The notes under the pieces were generated by a model, which had not been told where the DNA came from, searched no databases, and worked only from the letters and a program-made list of their open reading frames with translations. Shown piece after piece: positions 47,262 to 56,367 of a stretch of 64,000 bases of DNA. Position 1 is the stretch's first letter. The number at the start of each line of letters is the position of its first letter. The position numbers and the translations under genes are program-made. The stretch is from assembly GCA_031291055.1 (NCBI GenBank), contig JARLJU010000089.1:62001-126000 (forward strand), given 5' to 3'. The DNA is from Rudaea sp. (GTDB lineage: Bacteria > Pseudomonadota > Gammaproteobacteria > Xanthomonadales > Rhodanobacteraceae).

Positions 47262-48047
47262 TCAGGTGAGATTGCGTCCATGGAACAATTCCTCGATCTC
47301 GCGCTTCAGCAGCGATTCGATGCGCTGGCGGTCCTTGAACGACAGATCTTCGGCGTGGGCCTCGAACAGATAGGTTTCCAGGTCGAATTCCTTCACGTGC
47401 ATCTTGGTGTGGAAGATGTTTTCCTGATACACATTGACGTCGAACATCTCGTATTTCTGGCGGATGTGCTTGGCCAGGTATTCCTGGATCGAGTTGATGC
47501 GATGATCGATGTAGTGTTTTTTGCCCTTCACGTCGCGGGTGAAGCCGCGCACGCGGTAATCCATCGTCACGATGTCGGATTCGAAGCTGTCGATGAGGTA
47601 ATTCAAGGCCTTCAGCGGTGAAATCACGCCGCAGGTCGCCACGTCGATGTCGGCCCGGAACGTGGCAATGCCGTTGTGCGGATGCGTCTCCGGATAGGTA
47701 TGTACCGTGATATGGCTCTTGTCCAGATGCGCGACGACCGTATCGGAAATCACATCGCGGCCGATCTTCTCGACCACCGGATGCTCGGAGATCAGGATGG
47801 TGACGGACGCGCCCTGCGGATCGTAGTCCTGGCGCGCGATATTGAGGATGTTCGCGCCGATGATCTCGGCGACGTCGGTCAGGATCTGGGTGAGACGATC
47901 CGAGTCGTACTGCTCGTCGATGTAGTCGATATAGCGATCGCGCTGCTCCGGCGTCACCGCGTAGCAGATGTCGTAGATGTTGAAACTCAAGGCCTTGGTA
48001 AGGTTGTTGAAACCCTGGAGCTTCAGGCGCGGAAGAGGCTTGACCAC
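47262..48047 (-). CDS. speD: S-adenosylmethionine decarboxylase proenzyme
   Basis: This 261-residue protein is close to the E. coli enzyme (264). The self-cleavage site is Lys110-Ser111 in [13 protein letters not shown], where Ser becomes the pyruvoyl cofactor. Other landmarks are [19 protein letters not shown] and [10 protein letters not shown]. It makes decarboxylated SAM for spermidine synthesis; speE is not in the window. It is divergent from clp, so the 207-bp gap 48048-48254 probably contains both promoters; I found no clear CRP-type palindrome there. Confidence 0.95.
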   Translation of the reverse strand: MVKPLPRLKLQGFNNLTKALSFNIYDICYAVTPEQRDRYIDYIDEQYDSDRLTQILTDVAEIIGANILNIARQDYDPQGASVTILISEHPVVEKIGRDVISDTVVAHLDKSHITVHTYPETHPHNGIATFRADIDVATCGVISPLKALNYLIDSFESDIVTMDYRVRGFTRDVKGKKHYIDHRINSIQEYLAKHIRQKYEMFDVNVYQENIFHTKMHVKEFDLETYLFEAHAEDLSFKDRQRIESLLKREIEELFHGRNLT

Positions 48048-48254
48048 TGCGGATACCTCGCGGGTTGGAGTGGTGTCGGGAAGGGGCGCGATTATGGATC
48101 AAGTTGGCGACGCGGAAAACCATGAATATGCGCCGACGACAGCGATATCTGCGTGGTTACGAATTTCAGTGCCGATTTCGACTAATATTGGGTCTTGTCG
48201 CGGCAGCGCAAGGCCGTTGTTGATGCAAACCTTCGGGGAGACACGAGGTTGGGC

Positions 48255-48950
48255 ATGATCGAGCTACGCTACACTCTGCAACGGGCAGTGAACCGCGTGC
48301 AGGCGCCCAGTTCGCTGGTGCTGGATCGGGTTGCGCTTGAGCGCTTCCTCGCCCAATGCCATCGCCGCCGCTATCCGGGCAAGACCGCGATCATCCGTCC
48401 CGGCGATTCGGCCAACATCTTGTACTTCATCATCGAAGGCTCGGTGACCGTATCCACCGAGGACGAGGAAGGTCGCGAGCTGATCCTGGCCTACATCAAT
48501 GCTGGCGAATTCATCGGCGAGATGGGCATCTTCGTCGAAACCCCGCGACGCGAAGTGATGGTGCGCACGCGCACCTCGTGCGATCTGGCCGAGATCAGCT
48601 ACGAGCGCATGTTCCAGTTGTTCGAGGGTTCGCTGCGCGAGGAATGCGCCAAGGTGCTGTTCGCGATCGGCACGCAACTGACCAACCGCTTGCTGCACAC
48701 CTCACGCAAGGTCAGCCGCCTGGCCTTCATGGACGTGACCAGCCGCGTCGCCAAGACCCTGATCGATCTGACCGAAGAGCCCGATGCGATGTCGCATCCC
48801 AAAGGCATGCAGATCCGCATCTCACGCCAGGAAATCAGCCGTATCGTCGGTTGCTCGCGCGAGATGGTCGGGCGCGTGCTCAAGCAGCTCGAAGAGCAGG
48901 GCATGATCTCGGTCGCGGGCAAGACCATCGTGGTGTTCGGCACGCACTGA
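48255..48950 (+). CDS. clp: Crp-like transcriptional regulator Clp
   Basis: This 231-residue regulator has a cyclic-nucleotide-type effector domain (RPGDSANILYFIIEGSVTV, GEFIGEMGIFVETPRREVMVRTRT) and a C-terminal helix-turn-helix (SRQEISRIVGCSREMVGRVLKQL). Xanthomonas Clp, to which it is clearly related, is released from DNA by cyclic di-GMP and controls virulence and extracellular enzymes; whether this protein has the same ligand is unknown. The ATG at 48255 is supported by GAGG; the frame is open to 48195. Divergent from speD and convergent with trpC, as in Xanthomonas. Confidence 0.9.
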   Translation: MIELRYTLQRAVNRVQAPSSLVLDRVALERFLAQCHRRRYPGKTAIIRPGDSANILYFIIEGSVTVSTEDEEGRELILAYINAGEFIGEMGIFVETPRREVMVRTRTSCDLAEISYERMFQLFEGSLREECAKVLFAIGTQLTNRLLHTSRKVSRLAFMDVTSRVAKTLIDLTEEPDAMSHPKGMQIRISRQEISRIVGCSREMVGRVLKQLEEQGMISVAGKTIVVFGTH

Positions 48951-48975
48951 CAGCCAGCGACAAGCGCGGCAACGA

Positions 48976-49770
48976 TCAGGTTTGGCTGAACAGCGTCCGC
49001 AGTTCCGTGCCGGGATCGCCGGCACGCATGAAGGCCTCGCCGACCAGGAACGCGTTGACGCCAGCCGCGCGCATCCGCGTCACATCGGCACGCGTATGAA
49101 TGCCGCTTTCGGTGATCAGCAGGCGATCGGCGGGTACGCGCTCGCGCAGGACCAGTGTCGCATCCAGTGAAGTCTCGAACGTGCGCAGGTTGCGGTTGTT
49201 GATGCCGATCAGCGCTGCCGACGTCGCCAGCGCGCGTTCGAGTTCCTGTGCATCGTGTGCCTCGACCAGAACATCCATGCCCAGCTTGTGCGCAAGCGAG
49301 GACAATTCGATCAGCCCGGCATCGCTCAATGCGGCGACGATCAAGAGTATGCAATCCGCACCGAGGACGCGTGCCTCGTAGACCTGGTAGGCATCGACCG
49401 TGAAGTCCTTGCGCAGCACCGGCAGGGCGCAGGCCTCGCGCGCTTCGCGCAGATAGGTATCGGCACCCTGGAAGAAATCGATGTCGGTGAGTATGGAAAG
49501 GCACGCCGCGCCGCCGGCAGCATAGCTGCGCGCAATCTCCGCCGGATCGAAGTCAGGGCGGATCACGCCGCGGCTGGGGCTGGCCTTTTTCACTTCGGCT
49601 ATCACCGCCGCCCGACCGCCGGCGATCTGCCTGCGCAGCGCGCCGGCAAAGCCGCGCGGCGATGGCGCTGTTGCGGTTAGCGATTGCAGTTCTTCGATGC
49701 TGACGCGTGCGCGGCGTTCCTGGATTTCGGCCGCCTTGCGCGCGAGGATGCGTTGCAGAATGTCGCTCAT
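48976..49770 (-). CDS. trpC: Indole-3-glycerol phosphate synthase
   Basis: This 264-residue TIM barrel opens [20 protein letters not shown]. It has the catalytic [30 protein letters not shown] and [14 protein letters not shown], all typical of TrpC, and converts CdRP to indole-3-glycerol phosphate. It is the last gene of the trpGDC group, 24 bp after trpD, and convergent with clp. Confidence 0.95.
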   Translation of the reverse strand: MSDILQRILARKAAEIQERRARVSIEELQSLTATAPSPRGFAGALRRQIAGGRAAVIAEVKKASPSRGVIRPDFDPAEIARSYAAGGAACLSILTDIDFFQGADTYLREAREACALPVLRKDFTVDAYQVYEARVLGADCILLIVAALSDAGLIELSSLAHKLGMDVLVEAHDAQELERALATSAALIGINNRNLRTFETSLDATLVLRERVPADRLLITESGIHTRADVTRMRAAGVNAFLVGEAFMRAGDPGTELRTLFSQT

Positions 49771-49794
49771 CGGGAATTTGTCGGCATGAATGCT

Positions 49795-50847
49795 TCAGCG
49801 TCCGCCGATGCGCCGCGTCGCGGCGACGAAACGGTCCAGCTTCGTGCGCGCCGCGCCGGAAGCCACCACGGCACGCGCCTGCTCTATGCCTATCGCGATC
49901 GAATCAGCCAGTCCAGCAACGTACAGCGCCGCACCGGCATTGAGCAGCACGATGTCGCGCACGGGGCCCGGCTTGTCGTCCAGCGCTTCAAGCACGCGCT
50001 CGCGCGATTGCGCGGGATTGCTCACACGCAAGGCTTCGCTTGGCGACGAAGCCAGGCCGAAATCACGCGGATGGATCTCGTACTCGCGCACGTCGTCGCC
50101 GCGCAATTCACCGACCAGGGTGGAGTCGCCGAGCGTGATCTCGTCCAGGCCGTCGCGGCCCCACACGACCAGCGCACGCTGGGCGCCGAGTCGTTGCAGT
50201 GCGCGCACCTGGATGCCGACCAGATCCGCATGGAACACGCCCATGAGGATATTCGGAGCGCCGGCCGGATTGGTCAGCGGGCCGAGGATATTGAACAAGG
50301 TACGCACGCCCATTTCCTTGCGCACCGGTGCGACGGCCTTCATCGCCGGATGATGGATCGGCGCGAACATGAAACCGATGCCGGTTTCATCCAGGCACAC
50401 CGCTACTTGTTCCGGCGTCAGGTCGATCACTACGCCGAGGGCTTCGAGCACATCGGCGCTGCCTGATTTCGATGAAACGCTACGGTTGCCGTGCTTGGCC
50501 ACGCGCGCGCCGGCAGCGGCGGCGGCGAACATCGACGCGGTGGAAATATTGAACGTTCCCGAACTGTCGCCGCCGGTGCCGACGATGTCGACGAGATGGC
50601 TGTTTTTTTCGGCAGCTGGTACGCCGGCATGTGGTATTTTCGCGCACATTTCGCGCATCACGCTGGCCGCTGCGGCGATCTCGCCGACGGTTTCCTTCTT
50701 CACGCGCAGCCCGGTAAGTATCGCCGCCACCATCAGCGGCGATACTTCGCCGCGCATGATCTGGCGCATCAGATCGACCATCTCGTCCTGGAAGATCTCG
50801 CGATGCTCGATCGTGCGTTGCAGGGCTTCCTGTGGAGTCATCGGCAT
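49795..50847 (-). CDS. trpD: Anthranilate phosphoribosyltransferase
   Basis: This 350-residue enzyme has the PRPP-binding loop [39 protein letters not shown] and the [10 protein letters not shown] motif. It joins anthranilate and PRPP. Its start lies 10 bp after the trpG stop, and trpC follows after 24 bp, so trpGDC is one operon. Confidence 0.95.
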   Translation of the reverse strand: MPMTPQEALQRTIEHREIFQDEMVDLMRQIMRGEVSPLMVAAILTGLRVKKETVGEIAAAASVMREMCAKIPHAGVPAAEKNSHLVDIVGTGGDSSGTFNISTASMFAAAAAGARVAKHGNRSVSSKSGSADVLEALGVVIDLTPEQVAVCLDETGIGFMFAPIHHPAMKAVAPVRKEMGVRTLFNILGPLTNPAGAPNILMGVFHADLVGIQVRALQRLGAQRALVVWGRDGLDEITLGDSTLVGELRGDDVREYEIHPRDFGLASSPSEALRVSNPAQSRERVLEALDDKPGPVRDIVLLNAGAALYVAGLADSIAIGIEQARAVVASGAARTKLDRFVAATRRIGGR

Positions 50848-50857
50848 GAGGACTCTG

Positions 50858-51451
50858 TCATGCGGCTAGGCGCGGAGCATGCAGGAAATTGCGCAGCAGG
50901 TCATGTCCATGCTGGGTCAGGATCGACTCCGGATGAAACTGCACACCCTCTATCGCGAGTGTTTTGTGTCGCAGTCCCATGATCTCGTCGACGCTGCCAT
51001 CGGCATTCTGCGTCCACGCCGTCATTTCAACGGTGTGCGGCAATGTGGATTTTTCCACCACGAGTGAGTGATAGCGCGTCGCCTCGAACGGATTCGGCAG
51101 ACTTGCGAAAACGCCCTTGCCGGTGTGCTGGATCATCGACGTCTTGCCGTGCATGATCTGTCCGGCGCGAACGACCTTGCCGCCGAACGCCTGGCCGATG
51201 GCCTGATGGCCCAGACATACGCCCAGGATCGGAATTTTCCCGCCGAGCTTGTCGATCAATCGCAACGACACGCCCGCTTGATCCGGTGTGCCTGGGCCGG
51301 GCGAGATCACAATGCGCTCGGGATTCAGTCTCTGGATTTGCTCAATTGACAGCTCATCGTTGCGTACCACGCGCACGTCCTGGCCCAGTTCGCCCAGATA
51401 CTGCACGAGGTTGTAGGTGAAGCTGTCGTAGTTGTCGATCATCAGCAGCAT
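50858..51451 (-). CDS. trpG: Anthranilate synthase component II (glutamine amidotransferase)
   Basis: This 197-residue class I amidotransferase has the catalytic Cys79 in [16 protein letters not shown] and the His/Glu pair in [12 protein letters not shown]. It begins [14 protein letters not shown], which fixes the start at 51451 although the frame is open to 51541. It supplies ammonia to TrpE. In this genome it is separated from trpE by about 2.5 kb of unrelated genes. Confidence 0.95.
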   Translation of the reverse strand: MLLMIDNYDSFTYNLVQYLGELGQDVRVVRNDELSIEQIQRLNPERIVISPGPGTPDQAGVSLRLIDKLGGKIPILGVCLGHQAIGQAFGGKVVRAGQIMHGKTSMIQHTGKGVFASLPNPFEATRYHSLVVEKSTLPHTVEMTAWTQNADGSVDEIMGLRHKTLAIEGVQFHPESILTQHGHDLLRNFLHAPRLAA

Positions 51452-51552
51452 GACTGGATATCCGGGCAAATCGGTTCGCATGGAATTCGCGCCGCATGCG
51501 CCGGGCGCGGTCAAATCCACCGTCCTTCGGCGCTGACGCAACTACGGTGAAC

Positions 51553-52374
51553 CTAACGCAAGCGCGTGATCACCAGATGGGCAGATGCCGGATTGGTTCC
51601 ACCCGCGAGCGGCGTGATCGTGAGCGCCGTGGATTCCGATGCGGGGTTGCGCACCGTGAGTATGGAATTTATCACGGTCGTCTGAATCAGCGACATGCCC
51701 ACAATCTCATTGGTGCCGGTCGCCCTGCCGACCACCGTATAGGCAAGTTCCGCCGAATTGAGTGTAAGCACCAATTGGCCTGCCTCGGTCACGCTGACCT
51801 GAAACATGATCTGGTACGTGCCGATGGAAGCCAGGTTGAATGTATTGGGACCAGTTCGGGCGATCAATCCGGTCCCGGAGCTTGGCCCATTCTGTGGAAA
51901 CTGGACGTCGGTACCAACGCCAACGGTCGCCGCATTGTCAGGGGGCATCAAGGCGAAGAAATCCGCGAAATCGAGGATTCCGCCTGCCGCTCCGGTCGGA
52001 CCGATGGCGCCCGTTGCACCGGTGGCGCCTGTCGCACCCGTCGCACCCGTCGCACCCGTTGCGCCCACAGGGCCGACGGGGCCGGCCGGGCCTGTGGCGC
52101 CGGTCGCACCCGTGGGACCGGTGGCTCCCGTGGGACCGATCGATGATCCCGGTACGCAGGGTCCGACCACACCGGATGCGGCGTTGTAGCAAACGGGACT
52201 GGCTTGTTGCGTCGCACCCGGTAAACCGGACACGGTCAGATTGCCGCTCTGCACCTTGAAACCGCCGCCGCCGGGTGGAGTGACGGTGACGTCCTGTGCG
52301 AATGCAGCTGACAAACTCAGGGCATTGGCAATGGCGAACGTCAGCAACGAACGGTGAAGGGAAACAGCAGTCAT
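51553..52374 (-). CDS. Exported collagen-like protein with BclA-type C-terminal domain
   Basis: This 273-residue protein has a signal peptide (residues 1-27, cut near AFAQD). Residues 80-132 are about 17 uninterrupted G-x-y collagen triplets, mostly GAT and GPT. Residues 133-273 form a beta-rich C-terminal domain ([37 protein letters not shown] region) resembling the trimerising C-domain of Bacillus exosporium protein BclA. The Thr-rich triplets are typical glycosylation sites. ATG at 52374 after GGAGATTT. It lies 20 bp downstream of the IPTL-type protein and upstream of trpG, as if inserted between trp genes. Confidence 0.88.
   Translation of the reverse strand: MTAVSLHRSLLTFAIANALSLSAAFAQDVTVTPPGGGGFKVQSGNLTVSGLPGATQQASPVCYNAASGVVGPCVPGSSIGPTGATGPTGATGATGPAGPVGPVGATGATGATGATGATGATGAIGPTGAAGGILDFADFFALMPPDNAATVGVGTDVQFPQNGPSSGTGLIARTGPNTFNLASIGTYQIMFQVSVTEAGQLVLTLNSAELAYTVVGRATGTNEIVGMSLIQTTVINSILTVRNPASESTALTITPLAGGTNPASAHLVITRLR
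51979..52137 (-). repeat. Collagen-triplet coding repeat
   Basis: This is a degenerate 9-bp tandem repeat (minus-strand unit near GGTGCGACG / ACGGGTGCG variants) encoding Gly-x-y triplets. Such repeats can expand or contract by slippage, so the number of units may vary between strains. Confidence 0.75.
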
Positions 52375-52394
52375 GAGGAAATCTCCGTGTGCGA

Positions 52395-53156
52395 TCATTC
52401 GATAAAGCGACGCTTCGATGTGGACGCGAAAGCCAACAATCCCAGTGCCAGCAGCAATAGTGCCCAGGGCGACAATACAGGCGTTGGCGCTACCGAACCC
52501 GGGCCGCCGCCACTGCCTTGGCCAAACCAGCCGACCGCGTTGCCGCTACCGCCGTCGTTGGTCAGGGTCGGTGCCAGATGCTGGCCCGTGGCGTGAACAT
52601 TCGAGACGCCGACGAAATCGATATTCTGCGATCCGCCGTTGAGCAGGTTGATGGAGGCAAATTGGGCGGGAATGGCACTCTGGAACTGAATGCCGAAGTT
52701 CGACGTGCCGAGAATCTGCAACTGGCCTTCGATCGCCTGCGCGCTGCCGCCCTGAAAAACATAGGCTTTGCCGATGGTACTGGCGAAGCTCAAGTTGAAG
52801 AACGTGGTGTTGCCGGTAACGCTGGATTGCGCCTGTGCACCGTCGATGAAATTCACCTGACTCGCGCCGGCAGCGAAGCTGCCCAGGTTGGACCAGTTGC
52901 CGAACAGCGTGATCGTGCCGCTGCCGCCATCAATGTCGCCGCCCGGCGCAATTGCAACATTTGCCGCATTTTGTACCGAACCCGACGCCAGGCTGAAGGA
53001 ACCGGCAACCTGCAGGTCCGTGCCGGCCAGATCGAGACTGCCGCCGTTCAGGGCAAATGTTGCCGTGGATGGCACGCTGACCTGCGCCAGCACGGGTCCG
53101 GCAAGGCACAGGAAAATGCAAAGCAACGTGCGTGAAGCCTTGTGGGCTCTCGGCAT
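52395..53156 (-). CDS. Exported protein with IPTL/PEP-CTERM-like C-terminal anchor
   Basis: This 253-residue protein has a signal peptide ([25 protein letters not shown]). The mature part is Gly/Ser/Asn-rich and repetitive, with a beta-helix-like cadence ([34 protein letters not shown]). The last 30 residues have the three-part anchor layout of PEP-CTERM/IPTL-CTERM signals: PTPVLSPW, a hydrophobic helix [13 protein letters not shown], and a basic end KRRFIE. Such proteins are cut by exosortase or archaeosortase-like enzymes. It starts in the trpE-trpG gap and is followed 20 bp on by the collagen-like gene, so the two may form a surface-protein pair. Confidence 0.85.
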   Translation of the reverse strand: MPRAHKASRTLLCIFLCLAGPVLAQVSVPSTATFALNGGSLDLAGTDLQVAGSFSLASGSVQNAANVAIAPGGDIDGGSGTITLFGNWSNLGSFAAGASQVNFIDGAQAQSSVTGNTTFFNLSFASTIGKAYVFQGGSAQAIEGQLQILGTSNFGIQFQSAIPAQFASINLLNGGSQNIDFVGVSNVHATGQHLAPTLTNDGGSGNAVGWFGQGSGGGPGSVAPTPVLSPWALLLLALGLLAFASTSKRRFIE

Positions 53157-53182
53157 GAATTCCCCCCGCGGCGGACCGGTGG

Positions 53183-53986
53183 TTATCTAATCACGCGCGC
53201 CGCTGTAAGTAAACGAATGTCGCGATATGCGGCGGACCTTAGGGCGAGGAGCAAAGCTTCCGCTTGTCCTTCGGCCGAGCGGGTCACTTCTCTTTGCCCC
53301 GGCGCAGCGCTCTCCTGGCATCCTGCCCTCCGAGTTCGCGGGCGCACTCCGGGGTTCGTTGAACGCACATACCTGTACGTGCAACGAACTGGCGCGCATC
53401 GTACGCGCCAGCCTTCGGCCTTTCCTGCGTGCGTTCGCCGCAGCGCAAGGACCCCAGAAGCAGCGCGCTCCTGCGCGCAGAAGCAAGACACGAGCGGCAA
53501 ACGGACTATGTTGGCTTCTGATTTTCGGCCACAAGAAACTTGTCTGCTGAAAGGCCCATTCGCCAAGCCCGAGTGAACTGGCTTCCGGAATTTTCGGCTT
53601 CTAGTAAGATCGCGTAATCGGTCGGTTTGTCCGCGCGCCCAAAATCCGTCAATCGGCGTCGCGCCTTCGTGAACTACCAAATCTACCGAAGCATCTGCTG
53701 CATATCTCTTCTCGTGCTTGCCACGGATGGCGCAAAGGACGTCTTCTGTCTCGATACGAAAATTAGAATAGCCGCTGCGCCCATTGACTACTTTCGTTTC
53801 GATCTGTTCATCGGTCAACCGAGTCATTTCAAAATACCACTTTATCCCGACGATCGTGCTGGAAATATCGGGCTTCGGTGGCACGTCCTGCTTGATCGAA
53901 CCTTCGTCGATTTCAAGCCCGACAACACTTACGAAATTGTGGAATGTATCGAGTTCGTAAGTTAGTTTCTTGTCGGACGCCTTCAA
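53183..53986 (-). CDS. Possible truncated low-GC gene running into a repeat element
   Basis: The frame opens with TTG at 53986, overlapping the trpE stop (TTGA). The first 110 or so residues look protein-like ([39 protein letters not shown]), a PD-x(n)-YFE pattern that recalls PD-(D/E)xK nuclease-like hypothetical proteins, and their DNA is lower in GC than the rest of the window. Beyond about residue 145 the sequence is Arg/Ala-rich and matches a hairpin-rich non-coding element. It is more likely a remnant fused to a repeat than an intact gene. Product uncertain. Confidence 0.3.
   Translation of the reverse strand: MKASDKKLTYELDTFHNFVSVVGLEIDEGSIKQDVPPKPDISSTIVGIKWYFEMTRLTDEQIETKVVNGRSGYSNFRIETEDVLCAIRGKHEKRYAADASVDLVVHEGATPIDGFWARGQTDRLRDLTRSRKFRKPVHSGLANGPFSRQVSCGRKSEANIVRLPLVSCFCAQERAASGVLALRRTHAGKAEGWRVRCAPVRCTYRYVRSTNPGVRPRTRRAGCQESAAPGQREVTRSAEGQAEALLLALRSAAYRDIRLLTAARVIR
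53215..53560. repeat. Hairpin-rich probable dispersed repeat
   Basis: This GC-rich non-coding stretch has several inverted repeats: TTCGTTG (53355-53361) with CAACGAA (53382-53388) around a smaller GCAC/GTGC stem, and CTGGCGCG (53389-53396) with CGCGCCAG (53404-53411). Its six-frame translations give the Arg/Pro/Gly-rich short ORFs that recur as spurious proteins in Lysobacterales genomes, by my recollection. A genome-wide repeat is likely but not shown from this window alone. Confidence 0.4.
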
Positions 53987-55458
53987 AGCCCCCCCGCCGC
54001 CTGCGCTACCGCTCTAAATAGCGCGCGGCCCTTGTTCATCGTCTCCTCCCATTCCGTCGCCGGATCGGAGTCGTAGACGATGCCGCCGCCTGCCTGCACG
54101 TGCAGGTGGCCGTCCTGGATGACGGCGGTGCGGATGGCAATGGCGGTGTCGGCGTCGCCCCACCAGCCGATGTAGCCGATGGCGCCGGCGTAGATGTTGC
54201 GTTTGTGCGGTTCCAGCTCCTGGATGATTTCCAGGGCGCGGATTTTTGGGGCGCCGGAGACGGTGCCGGCGGGGAAGGTGGCCTTCAGAACGTCCATGTA
54301 GCCCAGGCCATCGCGCAGGTCGCCTTCCACCTGTGAAACGATGTGCATGACGTGCGAGTAGCGTTCGATCACGAAGCTTTCGGTGAGCTGCACGCTGCCG
54401 GTCTTGGCCACGCGGCCGACGTCGTTGCGGCCGAGATCGATCAGCATCAGATGCTCGGCGCGTTCCTTGGGATCGGCCAGCAACTCGGCTTCCAGCGCCA
54501 GGTCTTCCTCGCGGGTCCTGCCGCGCGGACGCGTGCCGGCGATGGGACGCAGCACGACCTTGCCTTTCTTCAGGCGCACGAGGATTTCCGGCGACGAGCC
54601 GACGATCTGCGTGCTGCCCAGGTCGAGGAAATACATGTACGGCGACGGATTCAGTGCACGCAGCGCGCGATAGACATCGACGGGTCTTGCACGGAACGGC
54701 ACGCTCAGGCGCTGCGAGGGCACCACCTGGAAGATGTCGCCGGCGCGAATATGCTCTTTCGCCTTTTCCACAATGCCGTGGTACTGCTCGCGGGTGAAGC
54801 TGGAGACGAAATCGGCTTCTTCCAGCGCTTTCGGATCGAGCACTTCGGGGTAGCTCGGTCCGGAACGGCGCAGGCGGAAGGCCAGTTCGTCCAGGCGGCG
54901 ATGTGCACGCGCGTAGGCCTGCGGTTGTGCGGGATCGGCGTGCACGATCAGATAGAGTCTTCCCTTGAGGTTGTCGAACACCGCGACTTCCTCGCTCAGC
55001 ATCAACAGCACGTCTGGGATGCCGAGCTGGTCGGGGCGATCCCAGTGCGCCAGCTTCGGTTCGATATAGCCGATGCTCTCGAAACCGAAATAGCCGACCA
55101 GGCCGCCGCTGAACTCCGGCAGGTGCGGCAGCTGCGGCACCTTGTAGGTCAGGCGGATGCGCTCGATTTCGCCGAGAGGATCGGCCAGGTCGCGCTGCTC
55201 GACGGTTTCACCGAGGTCCTCGACCGTCAGCCGCGAGCCGTGCAGCTTGTATACTTTGCGACAGGGCAGGCCGATGATCGAATGGCGCCCCCAGTTTTCG
55301 CCGCCCTCGACGGATTCGAGCAGATAGGCATATGGCCCATCGGCGAGCTTGAGGTAGACCGACAGCGGCGTGTCTAGGTCGGAAAACACTTCGCGCACAA
55401 CCGGAATCCGGTTGTAGCCCTGCGCGGCCAGCGCGGCGAATTCGTCCTGCGAGATCAT
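53983..55458 (-). CDS. trpE: Anthranilate synthase component I
   Basis: This 491-residue chorismate-using enzyme begins [16 protein letters not shown]. The N-terminal LLES element (in [14 protein letters not shown]) is the tryptophan feedback site. The chorismate domain carries [46 protein letters not shown] and [14 protein letters not shown]. It makes anthranilate with TrpG. The start at 55458 gives normal length; the frame extends to 55503. The trpG partner is 2.5 kb downstream on the same strand, separated by the island 51452-53982. No leader peptide was seen. Confidence 0.95.
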   Translation of the reverse strand: MISQDEFAALAAQGYNRIPVVREVFSDLDTPLSVYLKLADGPYAYLLESVEGGENWGRHSIIGLPCRKVYKLHGSRLTVEDLGETVEQRDLADPLGEIERIRLTYKVPQLPHLPEFSGGLVGYFGFESIGYIEPKLAHWDRPDQLGIPDVLLMLSEEVAVFDNLKGRLYLIVHADPAQPQAYARAHRRLDELAFRLRRSGPSYPEVLDPKALEEADFVSSFTREQYHGIVEKAKEHIRAGDIFQVVPSQRLSVPFRARPVDVYRALRALNPSPYMYFLDLGSTQIVGSSPEILVRLKKGKVVLRPIAGTRPRGRTREEDLALEAELLADPKERAEHLMLIDLGRNDVGRVAKTGSVQLTESFVIERYSHVMHIVSQVEGDLRDGLGYMDVLKATFPAGTVSGAPKIRALEIIQELEPHKRNIYAGAIGYIGWWGDADTAIAIRTAVIQDGHLHVQAGGGIVYDSDPATEWEETMNKGRALFRAVAQAAGGL

Positions 55459-55559
55459 GCGATGGTCCAGCGCGAGCAGTCCGACCAGGACCGGGCAGCG
55501 CACGATAGCAAGACGCGGCGTGGGGATACAGAGCCGCGTTCGTTCTCTGTGCGGTCAAG

Positions 55560-56294
55560 CTATTGGCGCGGCTCGGTCGCCGGTTGAGTCTGGGCGGGCG
55601 ATTTCTGCGATGGCGTTTCCAGGCGCTCAGTTGAAGCATTGGCCTTGGCTGATGCGGGTACGTCCAGGGGCTTCAACGCGCCGACATTGACGTGACCAAA
55701 ACTGGTGCTGATGTAGTCATCGAATTCCTTCTTCTGGTCAGCGTAGAACCGGTTGCCGGACACGAAGGACCCATCCGGTTGCTGGATGATCATGTTGCCG
55801 ACAAACCCGGCATGCGACCCGGTGATGTTGCGCCGTTCTTCTTCGTAACGGTTCAGCGCACGAGGCAAGGTGACCGCGTCGCCGTACTTGGCATCGAGCT
55901 GGCGGAATACCCCGTCCGCCTCGGTGCGTTGCTCGGGGGTCAATTCGGCATAGGCCGCGTGCAGGGCCGCGTCGGCCAGCTCACCGTGCTGTTCGGCCGC
56001 GATACCAAGCCAGGCAACTCCGCGGATCTTGTCGACCGGAAGGCTGCCGATGCCATTGAAATACATGATGCCGACATTGTATTGCGCAATCTTGTTGGCC
56101 CAGTAACCGGCCAGCTCGAACATTTCCAGCGCGGCGCGGTAGTCCCGGTTCTTCAGGTAAAACTGCGCCTTGTATTCGAAATACTTGCCGGGCACGAAGC
56201 GCCCGGACGGGTCATCCACGGCGAAGGCAGAAGACGCACTTGCCGCACAGATTCCTGCCAGCGCAATGACCATGAGGTGACGAATGGGTTGCAT
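55560..56294 (-). CDS. Exported Sel1/TPR-like repeat protein
   Basis: This 244-residue protein has a signal peptide (MQPIRHLMVIALAGICAASASSAFAVDD). Sel1-type helix pairs follow (YFEYKAQFYLKNRDYRAALEMFELAGYWANKIAQYNVGIMYFNG, then VAWLGIAAEQHGELADAAL, landmarks only) and a Pro/Ala/Gln-rich tail. Sel1 repeats usually mediate protein contacts; the partner is unknown. GGAG precedes the ATG at 56294. It lies 101 bp upstream of trpE on the same strand and might share its transcript. Confidence 0.8.
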   Translation of the reverse strand: MQPIRHLMVIALAGICAASASSAFAVDDPSGRFVPGKYFEYKAQFYLKNRDYRAALEMFELAGYWANKIAQYNVGIMYFNGIGSLPVDKIRGVAWLGIAAEQHGELADAALHAAYAELTPEQRTEADGVFRQLDAKYGDAVTLPRALNRYEEERRNITGSHAGFVGNMIIQQPDGSFVSGNRFYADQKKEFDDYISTSFGHVNVGALKPLDVPASAKANASTERLETPSQKSPAQTQPATEPRQ

Positions 56295-56367
56295 GGAGCA
56301 CTCCACAGTCAGTAGGTGAAGATCCAGACGAAAGCAAACGTACCACCGTTGCAGCAATCCATGCCAG

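Noticed and set aside
45130..47373. 747-residue plus-strand ORF
   Set aside because: It is antisense to the M13 peptidase; no ribosome binding site or domain.
48048..48254. CRP/Clp-type palindrome between speD and clp
   Set aside because: I looked for TGTGA-N6-TCACA-like sites and found only weak partial matches.
51979..52137. CRISPR-like array
   Set aside because: The periodicity is 9 bp and codes for collagen triplets; there are no spacers.
53627..53965. 112-residue plus-strand ORF in the lower-GC segment
   Set aside because: No ribosome binding site. The minus frame over the same DNA has the more protein-like composition, though neither is certain.
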